Source: G963663615 sp963663615 (GTDB lineage Bacteria; Bacteroidota; Ignavibacteria; Ignavibacteriales; Melioribacteraceae). From it: a stretch of 64,000 nucleotides of DNA. This document shows, piece after piece, positions 27,752 through 37,020 of this stretch (positions are counted from its first letter, which is position 1; every line of letters begins with the position of its first letter). The translations under genes were made by a program, and so were the position numbers. The stretch lies in assembly GCA_963663615.1 (NCBI GenBank), contig OY760517.1, positions 2,480,001 to 2,544,000 of the forward strand. Direction: 5' to 3'. Below the pieces are notes generated by a model. That model searched no databases and was not told the DNA's origin. It saw nothing but the letters and a program-made list of their open reading frames with translations.

Positions 27752-28525
27752 TCAAAACTTCTTTTTTAACATGCCAATGTGGCAAATAGCGAAATCATAC
27801 TTAACAGGATCGCCGGAATTATACTTTTTCAGGTTTTCTGTTATTTGTTCAGCCATTACCCATGATGTACTTTTAAGGTTTGTAAGTCCCAATTCCTTGC
27901 TTAATCTGGCGATATGTATATCCACAGGAATAACCAGCTGGGCAGGACTAATTTCATTCCAAATACCAAAATCAATTTTATCCTTCCGTACCATCCATCT
28001 TAAAAATAGATTTAATCTTTTACAGGCACTACCCTTTAAAGGACTTGAAAACATGTGGTTTGTACCTCGAGTATAATATCCCTCTATACCCATAGCAGGC
28101 AAATTCAAAACAAATTTTGCTAGAGCATTTTGTATATTCTTATCATTCTTTCTATAACCTGCCAGAAACAATTTTTTTAATGAGCCGTATTCATTTATTG
28201 CATTATGAAGTATTTCGAAGAGATTTATAATATCCTGAGTTGAATAAAACCGGTATTTCAGCTTTCCAAATATTTCATGCCCCTCTTCAACATCAAAATT
28301 TTTCACAAACTCGTTGGGACTCTCCCCCATTATGTTATGTATTTTCTCCAAAACATCGAGAATAAGTTCAACCTTGCCATAAGCAAACAAGGCAGAAATA
28401 AACGCTGAAATCTCAATATCAGCAGGATTAGTATATCTATGAGGGAACCTGACCGGATCTTTCACAAAATCGGATTTATTATACTCATTGTAATGAAATT
28501 CAAGTTTAATTTTTAAATTATTCAT
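27752..28525 (-). CDS. TIGR02757/DUF2400 family protein
   Basis: 257 aa. The family is recognised by DPVRFPHRYTNPADIEISAF near the N-terminus, the STQDIINLFEIL segment, SPLKGSACKRLNLFLRWMVR and the VPVDIHIARLSKELGL-like stretch (here PVDIHIARLSKELGL). The Cys/His-containing C-terminus (KYDFAICHIGML) resembles helix-hairpin-helix DNA glycosylase folds. No biochemical function is established. It stands between the OPT gene and the Asp-box protein. Confidence 0.85.
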   Translation of the reverse strand: MNNLKIKLEFHYNEYNKSDFVKDPVRFPHRYTNPADIEISAFISALFAYGKVELILDVLEKIHNIMGESPNEFVKNFDVEEGHEIFGKLKYRFYSTQDIINLFEILHNAINEYGSLKKLFLAGYRKNDKNIQNALAKFVLNLPAMGIEGYYTRGTNHMFSSPLKGSACKRLNLFLRWMVRKDKIDFGIWNEISPAQLVIPVDIHIARLSKELGLTNLKSTSWVMAEQITENLKKYNSGDPVKYDFAICHIGMLKKKF

Positions 28526-28541
28526 AATAGCTAAATTAAAC

Positions 28542-30110
28542 CTATTTCAACAACATCATCTTCCTCGTAGCGATAAACTCATCCGCCGAAAGCTTTGCAA
28601 AATAGACACCACTTGGCAGAACAGACGCATCAAAATTATACTCATAAGTACCAGCACTTTTACTACCCTTGTAAAGTACATCAATCCTGTTTCCCAGAAT
28701 ATCAAAAACCTCAAGAGTTACACTTGCCTGATGTGGTAAGGAAAAACTTACAGTAGTTGACGGGTTAAACGGATTCGGGTAATTTTGATAAAGTACAAAA
28801 TCGGCAACAATTGGCACCTCATTTGAAACCGGATTAATATGATCTTCTTCTTTAAACTTTGTTATCCAGATACTTAAATCACCATTATCCATACGCGTCC
28901 ATATTGGATACGCAATACCCTTATGAGCAGCAATACCAATATAATCACCAAAGAAAACCTGATCGGTGGGCAGAAAACTGTTCTCACTAATTTCGTACTC
29001 GGTAAAAGACTCACCGCCATCGGTTGAACGAGCCATAAAAACATCAGTTGAGTTGCCAATTGTGTTTCTGCGATCGTAATAAACAGCGTAAATGTTACCG
29101 GTGGTTGAATCAACACACATCCAAGGAAAAAACTGGTGACGCTCTGTACTATCACTATTAACCTTTACCAGTTCATCCCAGGAATCACCACCATCGGTTG
29201 ATCTTTTAAGAAATATATCCGTATTGTTGGTTCCATTTCGCTGATCACTCCACAATATATAAATATTACCGTTGTACGGACTATCGCTTATATCGCAGGC
29301 GGTAATCGGCATACCATTACATCTGTCGATACCGGGGATCGGAAAATCCCATCCCTCAGGCTGATCAGAAACAAAAATATCGGTACCCCAGGTTTCTCCA
29401 CCATCAAGTGATTTATCGAACATTATACCGAGCGGACCAGACCACGAGGTATATATTTCACCATTAGGACCAACAGTTGGGACAGCACCTTCAACAGTTT
29501 CATCAACATCAATACAGTTACCACCTACGTCACTTATTGCAATAGATTCAGCCCAGTTGTCACCCAAATCGGTTGATTTGGAAAACAATATCCTTGAGCT
29601 ATCATTTGGATTTTCACTACCATACGAATCAAACTCTGTCCAACACATATAAAGATTGTTACGATATTGAGATGTAGAATGATCAACAGCAAGCCACTCC
29701 TTATCCTGATTGCGAGGATTAGAGAAACCAACTCCGGCTCCATCATTCCATGTTACACCATTATCAGTTGATTTCTGAACTACAATTCGGTCAATCCAAT
29801 AACCACCTGTAACAGGGTTGGAAAGGTGACCAAAATAAAGATTGCCTTCCGTATCGTAAACCAGCGAGGGATCGCCCCAAACACCGAGGGAGGATTCCAT
29901 TATTTTCTGATCCCAGGTATCACCACCGTCAAAACTGTGGAACATGTAACTGATATTAGCTCCGGCTGCAATCTCCAAAGGATTGTTTGGATTTATAGCT
30001 ATTGAAACCTCTTCGGGTTTGTACTGAAATATTGCACCATTTATTTTTATGTTTTCATATTGGGCAAATAAAACAGTGCTAAATAGAACCAGTAAAAATA
30101 AACTCCTCAT
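28542..30110 (-). CDS. Secreted Asp-box (sialidase-like) protein with T9SS type A sorting domain
   Basis: 522 aa from the ATG at 30110, which has AAGGTGAGG upstream; the frame extends to 30155 without a signal-like start. A signal peptide (LFLLVLFSTVLFAQ) is followed by a beta-propeller with about six Asp-box repeats (SFDGGDTW, STDNGVTW, STDLGDNW, SLDGGETW, STDGGDSW, STDGGESF). The C-terminal sorting domain begins with LYQNYPNPFNPSTTVSF and ends TRKMMLLK. Asp-box propellers include sialidases and many non-enzymatic binding proteins, and I see no clear catalytic set. It should be exported by the type IX system. Confidence 0.85.
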   Translation of the reverse strand: MRSLFLLVLFSTVLFAQYENIKINGAIFQYKPEEVSIAINPNNPLEIAAGANISYMFHSFDGGDTWDQKIMESSLGVWGDPSLVYDTEGNLYFGHLSNPVTGGYWIDRIVVQKSTDNGVTWNDGAGVGFSNPRNQDKEWLAVDHSTSQYRNNLYMCWTEFDSYGSENPNDSSRILFSKSTDLGDNWAESIAISDVGGNCIDVDETVEGAVPTVGPNGEIYTSWSGPLGIMFDKSLDGGETWGTDIFVSDQPEGWDFPIPGIDRCNGMPITACDISDSPYNGNIYILWSDQRNGTNNTDIFLKRSTDGGDSWDELVKVNSDSTERHQFFPWMCVDSTTGNIYAVYYDRRNTIGNSTDVFMARSTDGGESFTEYEISENSFLPTDQVFFGDYIGIAAHKGIAYPIWTRMDNGDLSIWITKFKEEDHINPVSNEVPIVADFVLYQNYPNPFNPSTTVSFSLPHQASVTLEVFDILGNRIDVLYKGSKSAGTYEYNFDASVLPSGVYFAKLSADEFIATRKMMLLK

Positions 30111-30222
30111 AATCCTCACCTTGCTTATGTTGAATACAGGAAAATACACTCTCACAATCTAAAAATAAGTGTAATACTAAATGCATTAAGTTGATGTGAT
30201 ATTTGATATAGACAATTTGAGC

Positions 30223-30255
30223 AAGCCTTCAATTTTTAAGTAACCTTGAAGGCTT
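30223..30255 (-). terminator. Hairpin downstream of pdxJ
   Basis: A perfect 10-bp inverted repeat (30223-30232 with 30246-30255) has a 13-nt loop and lies 36 nt past the pdxJ stop. It lacks a strong T-run on the minus strand, so a terminator role is probable rather than certain. Confidence 0.55.
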
Positions 30256-30290
30256 TTGCTTTTAAACACATTTATCTTAAAAATAGTATT

Positions 30291-31010
30291 TTACTTATTG
30301 TAGTTAATTATATCCAGCAGTTCTTTAAGTGCGGTTTCAAGTCCAAGAAATACAGACTTTGCAACTACGGATTGCCCAACACTTATTTCGTCAATATCTC
30401 TAATTTTAATAAATTTGCGGATGTTAAGATAATTCAAACCATGACCAGCATTAACACCAAGTCCTAACGATTTGGCATATTTTGCAGCATCGGCAATTTT
30501 GTTAAGCTCATCCCTAACCGCTTCTTCATCAGGAGCATTAGCATATGTACCAGTATGAATTTCAATTATATCAGCACCGCTTTCCTTCGAGGCATAAATT
30601 TGCTCCCTGTTAGGCTCAATAAAAAGTGATACCGGAATATTCTTTTCATGAAGTCGGGTATTTGTAGTTTTCATGTGCTCAAAGTTTTTAACCACATCAA
30701 GTCCACCCTCAGTAGTAAGTTCTTCTCTTTTTTCAGGAACAAGAGTAGCCAAATCGGGAACAACATCGCGTGCAATCTCAATAATTTCGTCATCGGCAGC
30801 CATTTCGAGATCGAGTTTTGTGGTAAGCACACTTCTCAAATTATATAAATCGGCATCTTTAATATGCCTTCTGTCTTCTCTTAAATGTACAACAATACCA
30901 TCAACACCAAACTGTTCAGCCATAAGAGCAAAAGTTACCGGATCAGGTTGCTTTTCGCCCCTTGCATTTCGTAAAAATGCCACATGATCAATATTTAAAC
31001 TGAACTTCAT
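30291..31010 (-). CDS. pdxJ: Pyridoxine 5'-phosphate synthase
   Basis: 239 aa, normal length. It starts with KFSLNIDHVAFLRNARG (the N-terminal NxDHxAxLRxARG motif). FGVDGIVVHLREDRRHIKD carries the conserved HLREDRRHI, and GVNAGHGLNYLN is the phosphate loop. It condenses 1-deoxyxylulose 5-phosphate and 3-amino-2-oxopropyl phosphate in vitamin B6 synthesis. pdxA and the other pathway genes are not in the window. It follows the CPBP protease gene by 21 nt. Confidence 0.97.
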   Translation of the reverse strand: MKFSLNIDHVAFLRNARGEKQPDPVTFALMAEQFGVDGIVVHLREDRRHIKDADLYNLRSVLTTKLDLEMAADDEIIEIARDVVPDLATLVPEKREELTTEGGLDVVKNFEHMKTTNTRLHEKNIPVSLFIEPNREQIYASKESGADIIEIHTGTYANAPDEEAVRDELNKIADAAKYAKSLGLGVNAGHGLNYLNIRKFIKIRDIDEISVGQSVVAKSVFLGLETALKELLDIINYNK

Positions 31011-31031
31011 TTTATATTCCTCGCAAATTAA

Positions 31032-31802
31032 CTAGTTAAAAAGGTTAAGTATTGCATTAAAACCGGTACCATACTCTTCCGACCTGTAACGCAACATTGA
31101 AAATAAATCAATAAAAAACATAATAATAAAGTGGATAATAAATCCATACAAAAAACTTCTTGTTCTATATGCCAAAATACCCAGTGCCAGTCCCCCGGCA
31201 ATTGAGCTGAATGTTTCAAGGGCAGGTTTACCATTGTGAAGTATTACAAAAGGTATTAGCTGAATAAAAATTGCATAAACACCAAACCTGGGTTTTAGCC
31301 CAAACAAGGTATAACCTCGCCAAACAAACTCCCATGCAAACATGTAAAGCATCATTCCAAACTCATAGATAAGCAGGATGCTATAATCAGTGCGAGCCAT
31401 TTTAAGTTGTGGGTAAGTTTTTACAAAATCGGGTTGAGCCGAAACAAACCATAGTGCCGGTATCATAATAAATGCTGCAATAAAGGTATATTGTAAACCC
31501 TTTTTATGATCTCCCCACCGCAAGCCAAACTCAAGCGGTTTTTCCCTGAACATAAATAGTATAATTAGTAAGGGCACAATAAAAAAGACAAGAAAATCAC
31601 CACCAAACCAATAGAGATATTGGTATAGTTTTGCATAATAAGAGCCGCTAACGCCCGGTAGTAATGAGGTTCGGAAAAACCTTACCGAAGTAAAATACCA
31701 CGAAATTGTTTGCAGTATTAGTATTGACAGAAATACGATAACCGTTTTTTTATCAAGCTTATCTGCTTCAAGTCGTAACTGATTAAAATCTTTAGATATC
31801 AT
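31032..31802 (-). CDS. CPBP-family intramembrane metalloprotease
   Basis: 256 aa, about seven membrane segments. The metal-site motifs appear as EFVWRGY near residue 163 (for EExxxR), FVILHNGKP near 190, and FIIHFIIMFFIDL near 225. The first Glu-Glu pair is reduced to Glu-Phe, so activity is uncertain. Family members cleave prenylated proteins, process peptides or regulate membrane proteins. It lies just upstream of pdxJ and downstream of a terminator. Confidence 0.8.
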   Translation of the reverse strand: MISKDFNQLRLEADKLDKKTVIVFLSILILQTISWYFTSVRFFRTSLLPGVSGSYYAKLYQYLYWFGGDFLVFFIVPLLIILFMFREKPLEFGLRWGDHKKGLQYTFIAAFIMIPALWFVSAQPDFVKTYPQLKMARTDYSILLIYEFGMMLYMFAWEFVWRGYTLFGLKPRFGVYAIFIQLIPFVILHNGKPALETFSSIAGGLALGILAYRTRSFLYGFIIHFIIMFFIDLFSMLRYRSEEYGTGFNAILNLFN

Positions 31803-31805
31803 TTT

Positions 31806-31872
31806 ACTATAAAAAGTTAAACCGTATAAAACACAATTGCTGTTATATCCAGACTTTACGTTTTATACGGTT
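31806..31872 (-). terminator. Terminator after lysine-ketoglutarate reductase gene
   Basis: A perfect 13-bp inverted repeat (31820-31832 with 31860-31872) has a 27-nt loop. On the minus strand it is followed by TAACTTTTTATAG. It lies 22 nt past the stop codon. Confidence 0.75.
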
Positions 31873-31894
31873 CATAATTTTTTTAATTAACTAT

Positions 31895-33184
31895 TTACTT
31901 AAGAAATTCCTCAAGGTATTTATAGTTCGGAGTTAGTTCACCATTATAAACTACAACGGCACGTTTAATTTCTTCTGGCAGCTTAACGTCCGCGAACGAA
32001 CTGTTATAATCAGCATTTACAATACCGGGTACAAATGGTGCAAGTGCCTTACTAAAACCCACTGATGAATCTCTAGGCATTTCAGCGGGAAGGTTATCCA
32101 CAGTAATATCAACCAGTCCCTTGCCTTCATAACCATCAGTAAATTGATCTGTCTCAGGATCATATACAAAAGCCGGATTATCGCTATCGGTAGCCTTGTA
32201 TGTAATTTCAACAGCACCATCAATATCGCAAGTTATATCACCAATAACCTGCAATCTCAAATTATCAGCATTATTCTTAAGATACTCTTTTGTAATAAAA
32301 CGCGGATAGTTTTCATTCCAGAAAATTGCGTTTATAAGTGCATCCATTTTGTCAAGATACTGTTCAAAATTCGATTTGTAGTTTTCAGGTTTGCTATAGT
32401 ATTCCTGAAGATCAAAATCTTTTGATTCATCAACCGGTTCAACCATATCTTCTTCCCTGAAAACAACTTTTACCAGACCAACTTTTTCATATTCACCACT
32501 TGCAAGCTGTTTGGCAGAAATTTCGGTAAACGGAAGAATATCAAATATTTCCTGTGCACCCTGCGAAACATTACCATATCCGGCAAAACCCACAACAAGA
32601 TGCGGCATTTCAACCAAACTGCTCTCCCTTAGCTCATCACTAATCAGCTTAAGATGAAGTTTTGCCTCGTTAAGGTCTTTATACTCATAGGCTGGTTTAA
32701 CTTTGGTAAAAGGTGTATTTTTACCCAGATATAAGTAACGCTTACCCATACCATGCAGAGTATCAATCATACCAGCATATCCGGCATATCTGCCAAAAAA
32801 CACTACTCGTCTTCCGTTGGCATCCTTAATTGTTTCATAGTCAATTAAAGTACATTTAAGATCGAGTAATTTTTGAAGTAATGGCATATTATAATCCTGC
32901 CCTTTAATGGTATGCGAAAAGAAAATATATGTAGTATTTTCTTTTAACAATTTGATAGGTACTTCCTTTACTGCAAAAACTACCGGACATTCGCTCAAAT
33001 CTTCTTTAACTGCGGCACCTGCTGCAACATAATCGCTATCGGTAAAAGCTCGGTTTGGGTATGACTGGATTACGGTTTGAATTCCGTTTTCATCTTTTAA
33101 TTTTTTAATATGTTCGGGAATTAGGGGAACACGTTTTTCCCATATATTTTTGTCTTCCCGACGAATCCCTATTCTTAAAGCCAT
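31895..33184 (-). CDS. Free-standing lysine-ketoglutarate reductase (saccharopine-forming) domain protein
   Basis: 429 aa. It starts at ATG 33184 with AGGAGA 10 nt upstream; an in-frame ATG at 33202 overlaps this ribosome-binding site. The N-terminal half is an AlaDh/PNT domain resembling the LKR part of plant and animal LKR/SDH (IGIRREDKNIWEKRVPLIPE, YIFFSHTIKGQDYNMPLLQK, FFGRYAGYAGMIDTLHGMG). The C-terminal half keeps the matching GDITCDIDGAVEITYKA and EGKGLVDITVDNLPAEM segments. It would condense lysine and 2-oxoglutarate to saccharopine for lysine breakdown. The saccharopine dehydrogenase half is missing here and not adjacent. Confidence 0.85.
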   Translation of the reverse strand: MALRIGIRREDKNIWEKRVPLIPEHIKKLKDENGIQTVIQSYPNRAFTDSDYVAAGAAVKEDLSECPVVFAVKEVPIKLLKENTTYIFFSHTIKGQDYNMPLLQKLLDLKCTLIDYETIKDANGRRVVFFGRYAGYAGMIDTLHGMGKRYLYLGKNTPFTKVKPAYEYKDLNEAKLHLKLISDELRESSLVEMPHLVVGFAGYGNVSQGAQEIFDILPFTEISAKQLASGEYEKVGLVKVVFREEDMVEPVDESKDFDLQEYYSKPENYKSNFEQYLDKMDALINAIFWNENYPRFITKEYLKNNADNLRLQVIGDITCDIDGAVEITYKATDSDNPAFVYDPETDQFTDGYEGKGLVDITVDNLPAEMPRDSSVGFSKALAPFVPGIVNADYNSSFADVKLPEEIKRAVVVYNGELTPNYKYLEEFLK

Positions 33185-33481
33185 GGTTTGAATCTCCTGC
33201 ATTTAGAACAAATTACTTTAGCCCCTTTCCCGAAACTAATAAAATTGGATGGAAACTCAAAATAATTGTGAATAAATATTAGTACCCAATACCCTCTTTT
33301 TAATCAATTACTTGCAATTAGTAATAACCATCGCACAGTTCGATATTTATGGACTAACTATAAAGCTTCATACATCCAGGAAAAGAACTGGGAAAATAGA
33401 TATAAAAAGGATTTAGGTGAATTAAATTTTTGCCGGATTTTAGTTAAAAAAGATTATTAAGCTTTTATTTTGATAACAGAA

Positions 33482-35050
33482 CTATTTTTCCTCAGGAATT
33501 ATGCTGATCTCAATTTTTTTGCTAAAAATTTCTTCGAACAAACCTTTTCTTCTTTCAAGATTCCATAGTTCAAGTTCGGGGTAACCATTCTGTGTAGATA
33601 GCTGCAATAATACCTTATCGGTATTGTGGTAAGATTTAATGTTGGTAATATTACCCGAGTGTGTTCTATCAAGCGAATCGGTTACACGCAATATTGCCGC
33701 CAGCCTGGAAACCAATTCCCTGTCAGGTTTGCTCAATGCCATATAATGTTCATGGCGTTTTTTGGGGTGACTCTTCCTGTGGTAGCGGGCAATGTTAGAT
33801 ATAATGAGCAATTCCCGATCATTAAATCCCATCATCTCGCTATTAAGGATAATGTACTGTGTATGTTTATGGTGTTGCGAATGTGCAATATGATGCCCAA
33901 TATCATGAAGTATCGCAGCAGCTTCAAGATACTCAGCTGTTTCATCAGGCAGCCCATGCAAATCGGCAAGCTCTTCAAACATTTTAAGTGCCAGCTCCCT
34001 GACATGGTAACAGTGCTCTCTTGGGTAGGTACACGATTTTGCCAGTTGTTTTACACTACTTTTTCTTACTTCAAAAAGCTCCGAATCCCTTGTAGTTTTG
34101 TCACTCTTTCTAAGGGTATCTATAATTATCCCTTCGCGGAGTGCATAATCCGAAATTGTAATTTTATCAACACCGAGTCCCCTAACAATTTCGGAGAGCA
34201 ATATAATACCAGCCGGAATAATATCTGCTCGCTTCGATTCGAGACCAGCAATTTTTAATCTCTCTTCAGTAGTTTTACAACTTAAAATCTCTTCTTCAAC
34301 CTCAAAAAGTTGGTTGCAAGTAAAAGTATAATTATTCAGCATCTTAAGATCAGAAAGAGCACCCTTTTCCTTTGTATGAATTATACTGGCAGTAGCAAGT
34401 GCAGTACCCGAAGACGCAATAACTCTTGAATATTTATGTTTTGAAATACTTTTTAATGTATGGAACAGATCCCCGCGAACCCAGTTTCGGCAATTCTTTA
34501 TTTTGCTTTTACCAAGTTTGTAATCCGGGAAAAACATATTGGATAATCTTACTGCACCAAGTTTTAAACTGTTGGAATACTGAATAATTCCTCTTGAACC
34601 AACTGTAAACTCGGTTGAGCCTCCGCCAATATCAAAACAAAGTATTCGGTTATTATAAACCGGAATAGCTTTTAATATGCCAAGATAAATAAGGCGTGCT
34701 TCTTCATGACCACTAATAACTTCAATATCAATACCAGTATGTTCACTAACTGTCTCAATAAATTTCTGTCTGTTATTTGCTTCTCTAACAGCACTGGTAG
34801 CAGTAGCACGGATAATGGCATTATGAGATTTGGCAATTTCGGCAAAGGAGCTTAATGCAACAAGAGCTCTTTCAATAGCTTCCGGTTTAATTTCCTTAAT
34901 ATCGCCGGTACTTCCCTCATTAAGCCTAATTACTTCCTTTTCCCTGTCGATAATTTCAAAACCGCCATGCTTGTCGGTCTTAACAACAATTAAATGGAAT
35001 GAGTTTGTACCAATATCAATAGCGGCAATATTTTGTTCAGGCTGCATCAT
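33482..35050 (-). CDS. Ppx/GppA phosphatase with C-terminal HD domain
   Basis: 522 aa. The N-terminal half is an actin-like ATPase fold (AAIDIGTNSFHLIVV, SGHEEARLIYLGI, LCFDIGGGSTEF, SGTALA). The C-terminal half is an HD-type domain (AAAILHDIGHHIAHSQHH), the layout of longer exopolyphosphatase/pppGpp phosphohydrolases. It should hydrolyse polyphosphate or (p)ppGpp; which one is not visible. It overlaps the 3' end of the GT9 gene by 14 nt. ATG at 35050 or 35047 are both possible. Confidence 0.92.
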   Translation of the reverse strand: MMQPEQNIAAIDIGTNSFHLIVVKTDKHGGFEIIDREKEVIRLNEGSTGDIKEIKPEAIERALVALSSFAEIAKSHNAIIRATATSAVREANNRQKFIETVSEHTGIDIEVISGHEEARLIYLGILKAIPVYNNRILCFDIGGGSTEFTVGSRGIIQYSNSLKLGAVRLSNMFFPDYKLGKSKIKNCRNWVRGDLFHTLKSISKHKYSRVIASSGTALATASIIHTKEKGALSDLKMLNNYTFTCNQLFEVEEEILSCKTTEERLKIAGLESKRADIIPAGIILLSEIVRGLGVDKITISDYALREGIIIDTLRKSDKTTRDSELFEVRKSSVKQLAKSCTYPREHCYHVRELALKMFEELADLHGLPDETAEYLEAAAILHDIGHHIAHSQHHKHTQYIILNSEMMGFNDRELLIISNIARYHRKSHPKKRHEHYMALSKPDRELVSRLAAILRVTDSLDRTHSGNITNIKSYHNTDKVLLQLSTQNGYPELELWNLERRKGLFEEIFSKKIEISIIPEEK

Positions 35051-36143
35051 TTTCCGTTTTGTTCAGTATCATTTCGGCAAGATTTAATACATCGCTTACT
35101 GTAATATCTTCAATAAGGTCAGTTTTTCTTAAAAAGTATTTATTTGCACCAAGTGGTGCCCAGTTAAACGGATTTGTTGGACCAAATATTGATATCTGAG
35201 GTGTTGTAGTTGCACCGGCAACATGCATAACACCTGTATCGTTGGTAATAAACAAATCCGATTTATCGATAAGTGCAGCAAGTGCCGGAACCGGTTTATT
35301 AACAAACAGCTCAAGATTTACATCCGAGTGTTCGGTAACATAATCAAGTTCGGCTTTGTCGCTATCAGTACCGGTAAGATAAAACTTGTATTTTCCACTT
35401 TCATTCAAGTTTTTGATAACTTCAACAAACTTTATTGCCGACCACCTGTTTGGAGGTTTACCCGCTCCAACGTGCAATCCAACAATTTTATGATCGTTCT
35501 CTTTACCCTTAAGGTAACCAACAAACTCGTCAGCCATAATTTCATACTCTTCGCTGTAAGGTATTGAAGCACGGAAATTTTTTGTAGTTAATCCACAAGG
35601 ACGAACAATATCAAGTCCAAAATCGGAAACGTGTGCATCAGGGTATTTTTTCCAGTCGAGGGTTACCCGCTTATTAAACATAAAAGCGAACTTGTTAACT
35701 TTACCATTAAGAATTTTAGGACCAATTCTGAATGAAGAGTTTGCCAACCTTGAAAGAATGCAGCTTGTTGAGGAGAGAGAGACGGTTGCAGGACAAACTA
35801 CAATATCATACTCGCGGTTTAACAGTTTACGCAGTTCAAGTCTGTAACTCCTGCTGAATAGCTTTTTTTTGTTGAACACAAAATACTCATCAATAAACTC
35901 GTTAGTTGTTATTGCATAGAAATTTTGCGGACTAACAATAAGCGTAATTTCCGTTTCAGGATATTTCTCTTTTATTGCCCTGAAAAGCGGCACAGTTGCA
36001 AGCATATCACCAAACTGGTTATGCTGCCTAACAATTAGCACTTTTTTAGGGAATACGGGTAATTTTTCACCAGTTTCCTTTGCTGATAAAAATACCTTTA
36101 ATAAAGCTGTAATGGATGCGGTAAAAATATTATTTTTTGACAT
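35037..36143 (-). CDS. Glycosyltransferase family 9 (heptosyltransferase-like)
   Basis: 368 aa. The N-terminal Rossmann segment (VLIVRQHNQFGDMLATVPLF) and the C-terminal sugar-nucleotide segment (SDLFITNDTGVMHVAGATTT, ISIFGPTNPFNWAPLG) match GT9 ADP-heptose:LPS transferases. It probably adds a sugar to the LPS core at the inner membrane; sugar and acceptor are unknown. It is 6 nt downstream of a small membrane protein gene and overlaps the Ppx/GppA gene. Confidence 0.9.
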   Translation of the reverse strand: MSKNNIFTASITALLKVFLSAKETGEKLPVFPKKVLIVRQHNQFGDMLATVPLFRAIKEKYPETEITLIVSPQNFYAITTNEFIDEYFVFNKKKLFSRSYRLELRKLLNREYDIVVCPATVSLSSTSCILSRLANSSFRIGPKILNGKVNKFAFMFNKRVTLDWKKYPDAHVSDFGLDIVRPCGLTTKNFRASIPYSEEYEIMADEFVGYLKGKENDHKIVGLHVGAGKPPNRWSAIKFVEVIKNLNESGKYKFYLTGTDSDKAELDYVTEHSDVNLELFVNKPVPALAALIDKSDLFITNDTGVMHVAGATTTPQISIFGPTNPFNWAPLGANKYFLRKTDLIEDITVSDVLNLAEMILNKTENDAA

Positions 36144-36149
36144 TAATAT

Positions 36150-36374
36150 TTAATTGGTCTTCTTCTCTTGAGTTTCTTCGAGTTCTTCAAATTCAACATC
36201 AATTATATCCTCATCTTTAATTTTGGGTTTCACGGGTCCCGATTTGGTATAATCGTGTCTTGTATTATTTGTTTGTTCTGTACCACCCGTAATAAAACGG
36301 ATAAAAAATGTAAAAAGCTTGTTTATAAAATAAACAATTGCGAGCATTAATATCAGATAAGCAAGAATACGCAT
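36150..36374 (-). CDS. Small single-pass membrane protein
   Basis: 74 aa. One N-terminal membrane helix (LAYLILMLAIVYFINKLF) is followed by a charged tail ending in an acidic motif (KDEDIIDVEFEELEE). The shape matches small Bacteroidota proteins annotated as DUF4834, though the assignment is from memory. It sits between the deoxynucleoside kinase and GT9 genes with gaps of 1 and 6 nt. No function is known. Confidence 0.65.
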   Translation of the reverse strand: MRILAYLILMLAIVYFINKLFTFFIRFITGGTEQTNNTRHDYTKSGPVKPKIKDEDIIDVEFEELEETQEKKTN

Positions 36375-36375
36375 G

Positions 36376-37020
36376 TTAATTTCTCGGTGCAGGATTAAAA
36401 TATTCTATAAATCCCCTGTCTTCCCTGAAAATTGCCTTATACAATTCTTCAAAATCTTCCTTGTTATTCACAAAATCAATTTCTGTTGAGTTTACAATTA
36501 ACAACGGAGTATTATTATATTTGAAGAAAAAATTATTATAAGCTTCACTCAATTCTTCAAGGTAAGACCGGTTAAGGTTTTTCTCAAACTTCCTGCCACG
36601 TTTTTTTATGTTATACATTAAACGGTCTATACTTGATTGCAAGTAAATTACCAGATCAATTTCCGGTACTTCCTTTTGTAAAAGGGGGAAAATACTTTCG
36701 TAAAGTTTTAACTCGTCACCATCAAGGTTCAGATAAGCAAATATTCTGTCTTTTTCAAAAATGTAATCGGCAACCATAAAATTTGTAAAGAGTTCTTCCT
36801 GAATCAAATTTTGTTGCTGCTTGTACCTGTTTATAAGAAAAAACATCTGTGTCTGGTAGGCGTATCTTTTTCGGTCACTATAAAATTTTTCGAGAAACGG
36901 ATTTGTTTCAAATTCTTCCAGAACCAGTTTGGCATCGAGTGCAGAAGACAATTTTCTTGCCAGTGAAGTTTTACCTGCACCAATAACACCTTCAATTGCA
37001 ATATACCGTACGTCAGACAA
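36376..37020 (-). CDS. Deoxynucleoside kinase
   Basis: 214 aa. It has P-loop EGVIGAGKTSLARKL at the N-terminus, YQTQMFFLINRYKQQQ, the VADYIFEKDRIFA segment (ERS/DRY-like substrate base contact), and DLVIYLQSSIDRLMYNIKKRG with the LID arginines. It phosphorylates deoxynucleosides for salvage; the preferred base (dA/dG or dC/T) is not clear. Its start overlaps the folK 3' end by 8 nt. Confidence 0.93.
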   Translation of the reverse strand: MSDVRYIAIEGVIGAGKTSLARKLSSALDAKLVLEEFETNPFLEKFYSDRKRYAYQTQMFFLINRYKQQQNLIQEELFTNFMVADYIFEKDRIFAYLNLDGDELKLYESIFPLLQKEVPEIDLVIYLQSSIDRLMYNIKKRGRKFEKNLNRSYLEELSEAYNNFFFKYNNTPLLIVNSTEIDFVNNKEDFEELYKAIFREDRGFIEYFNPAPRN

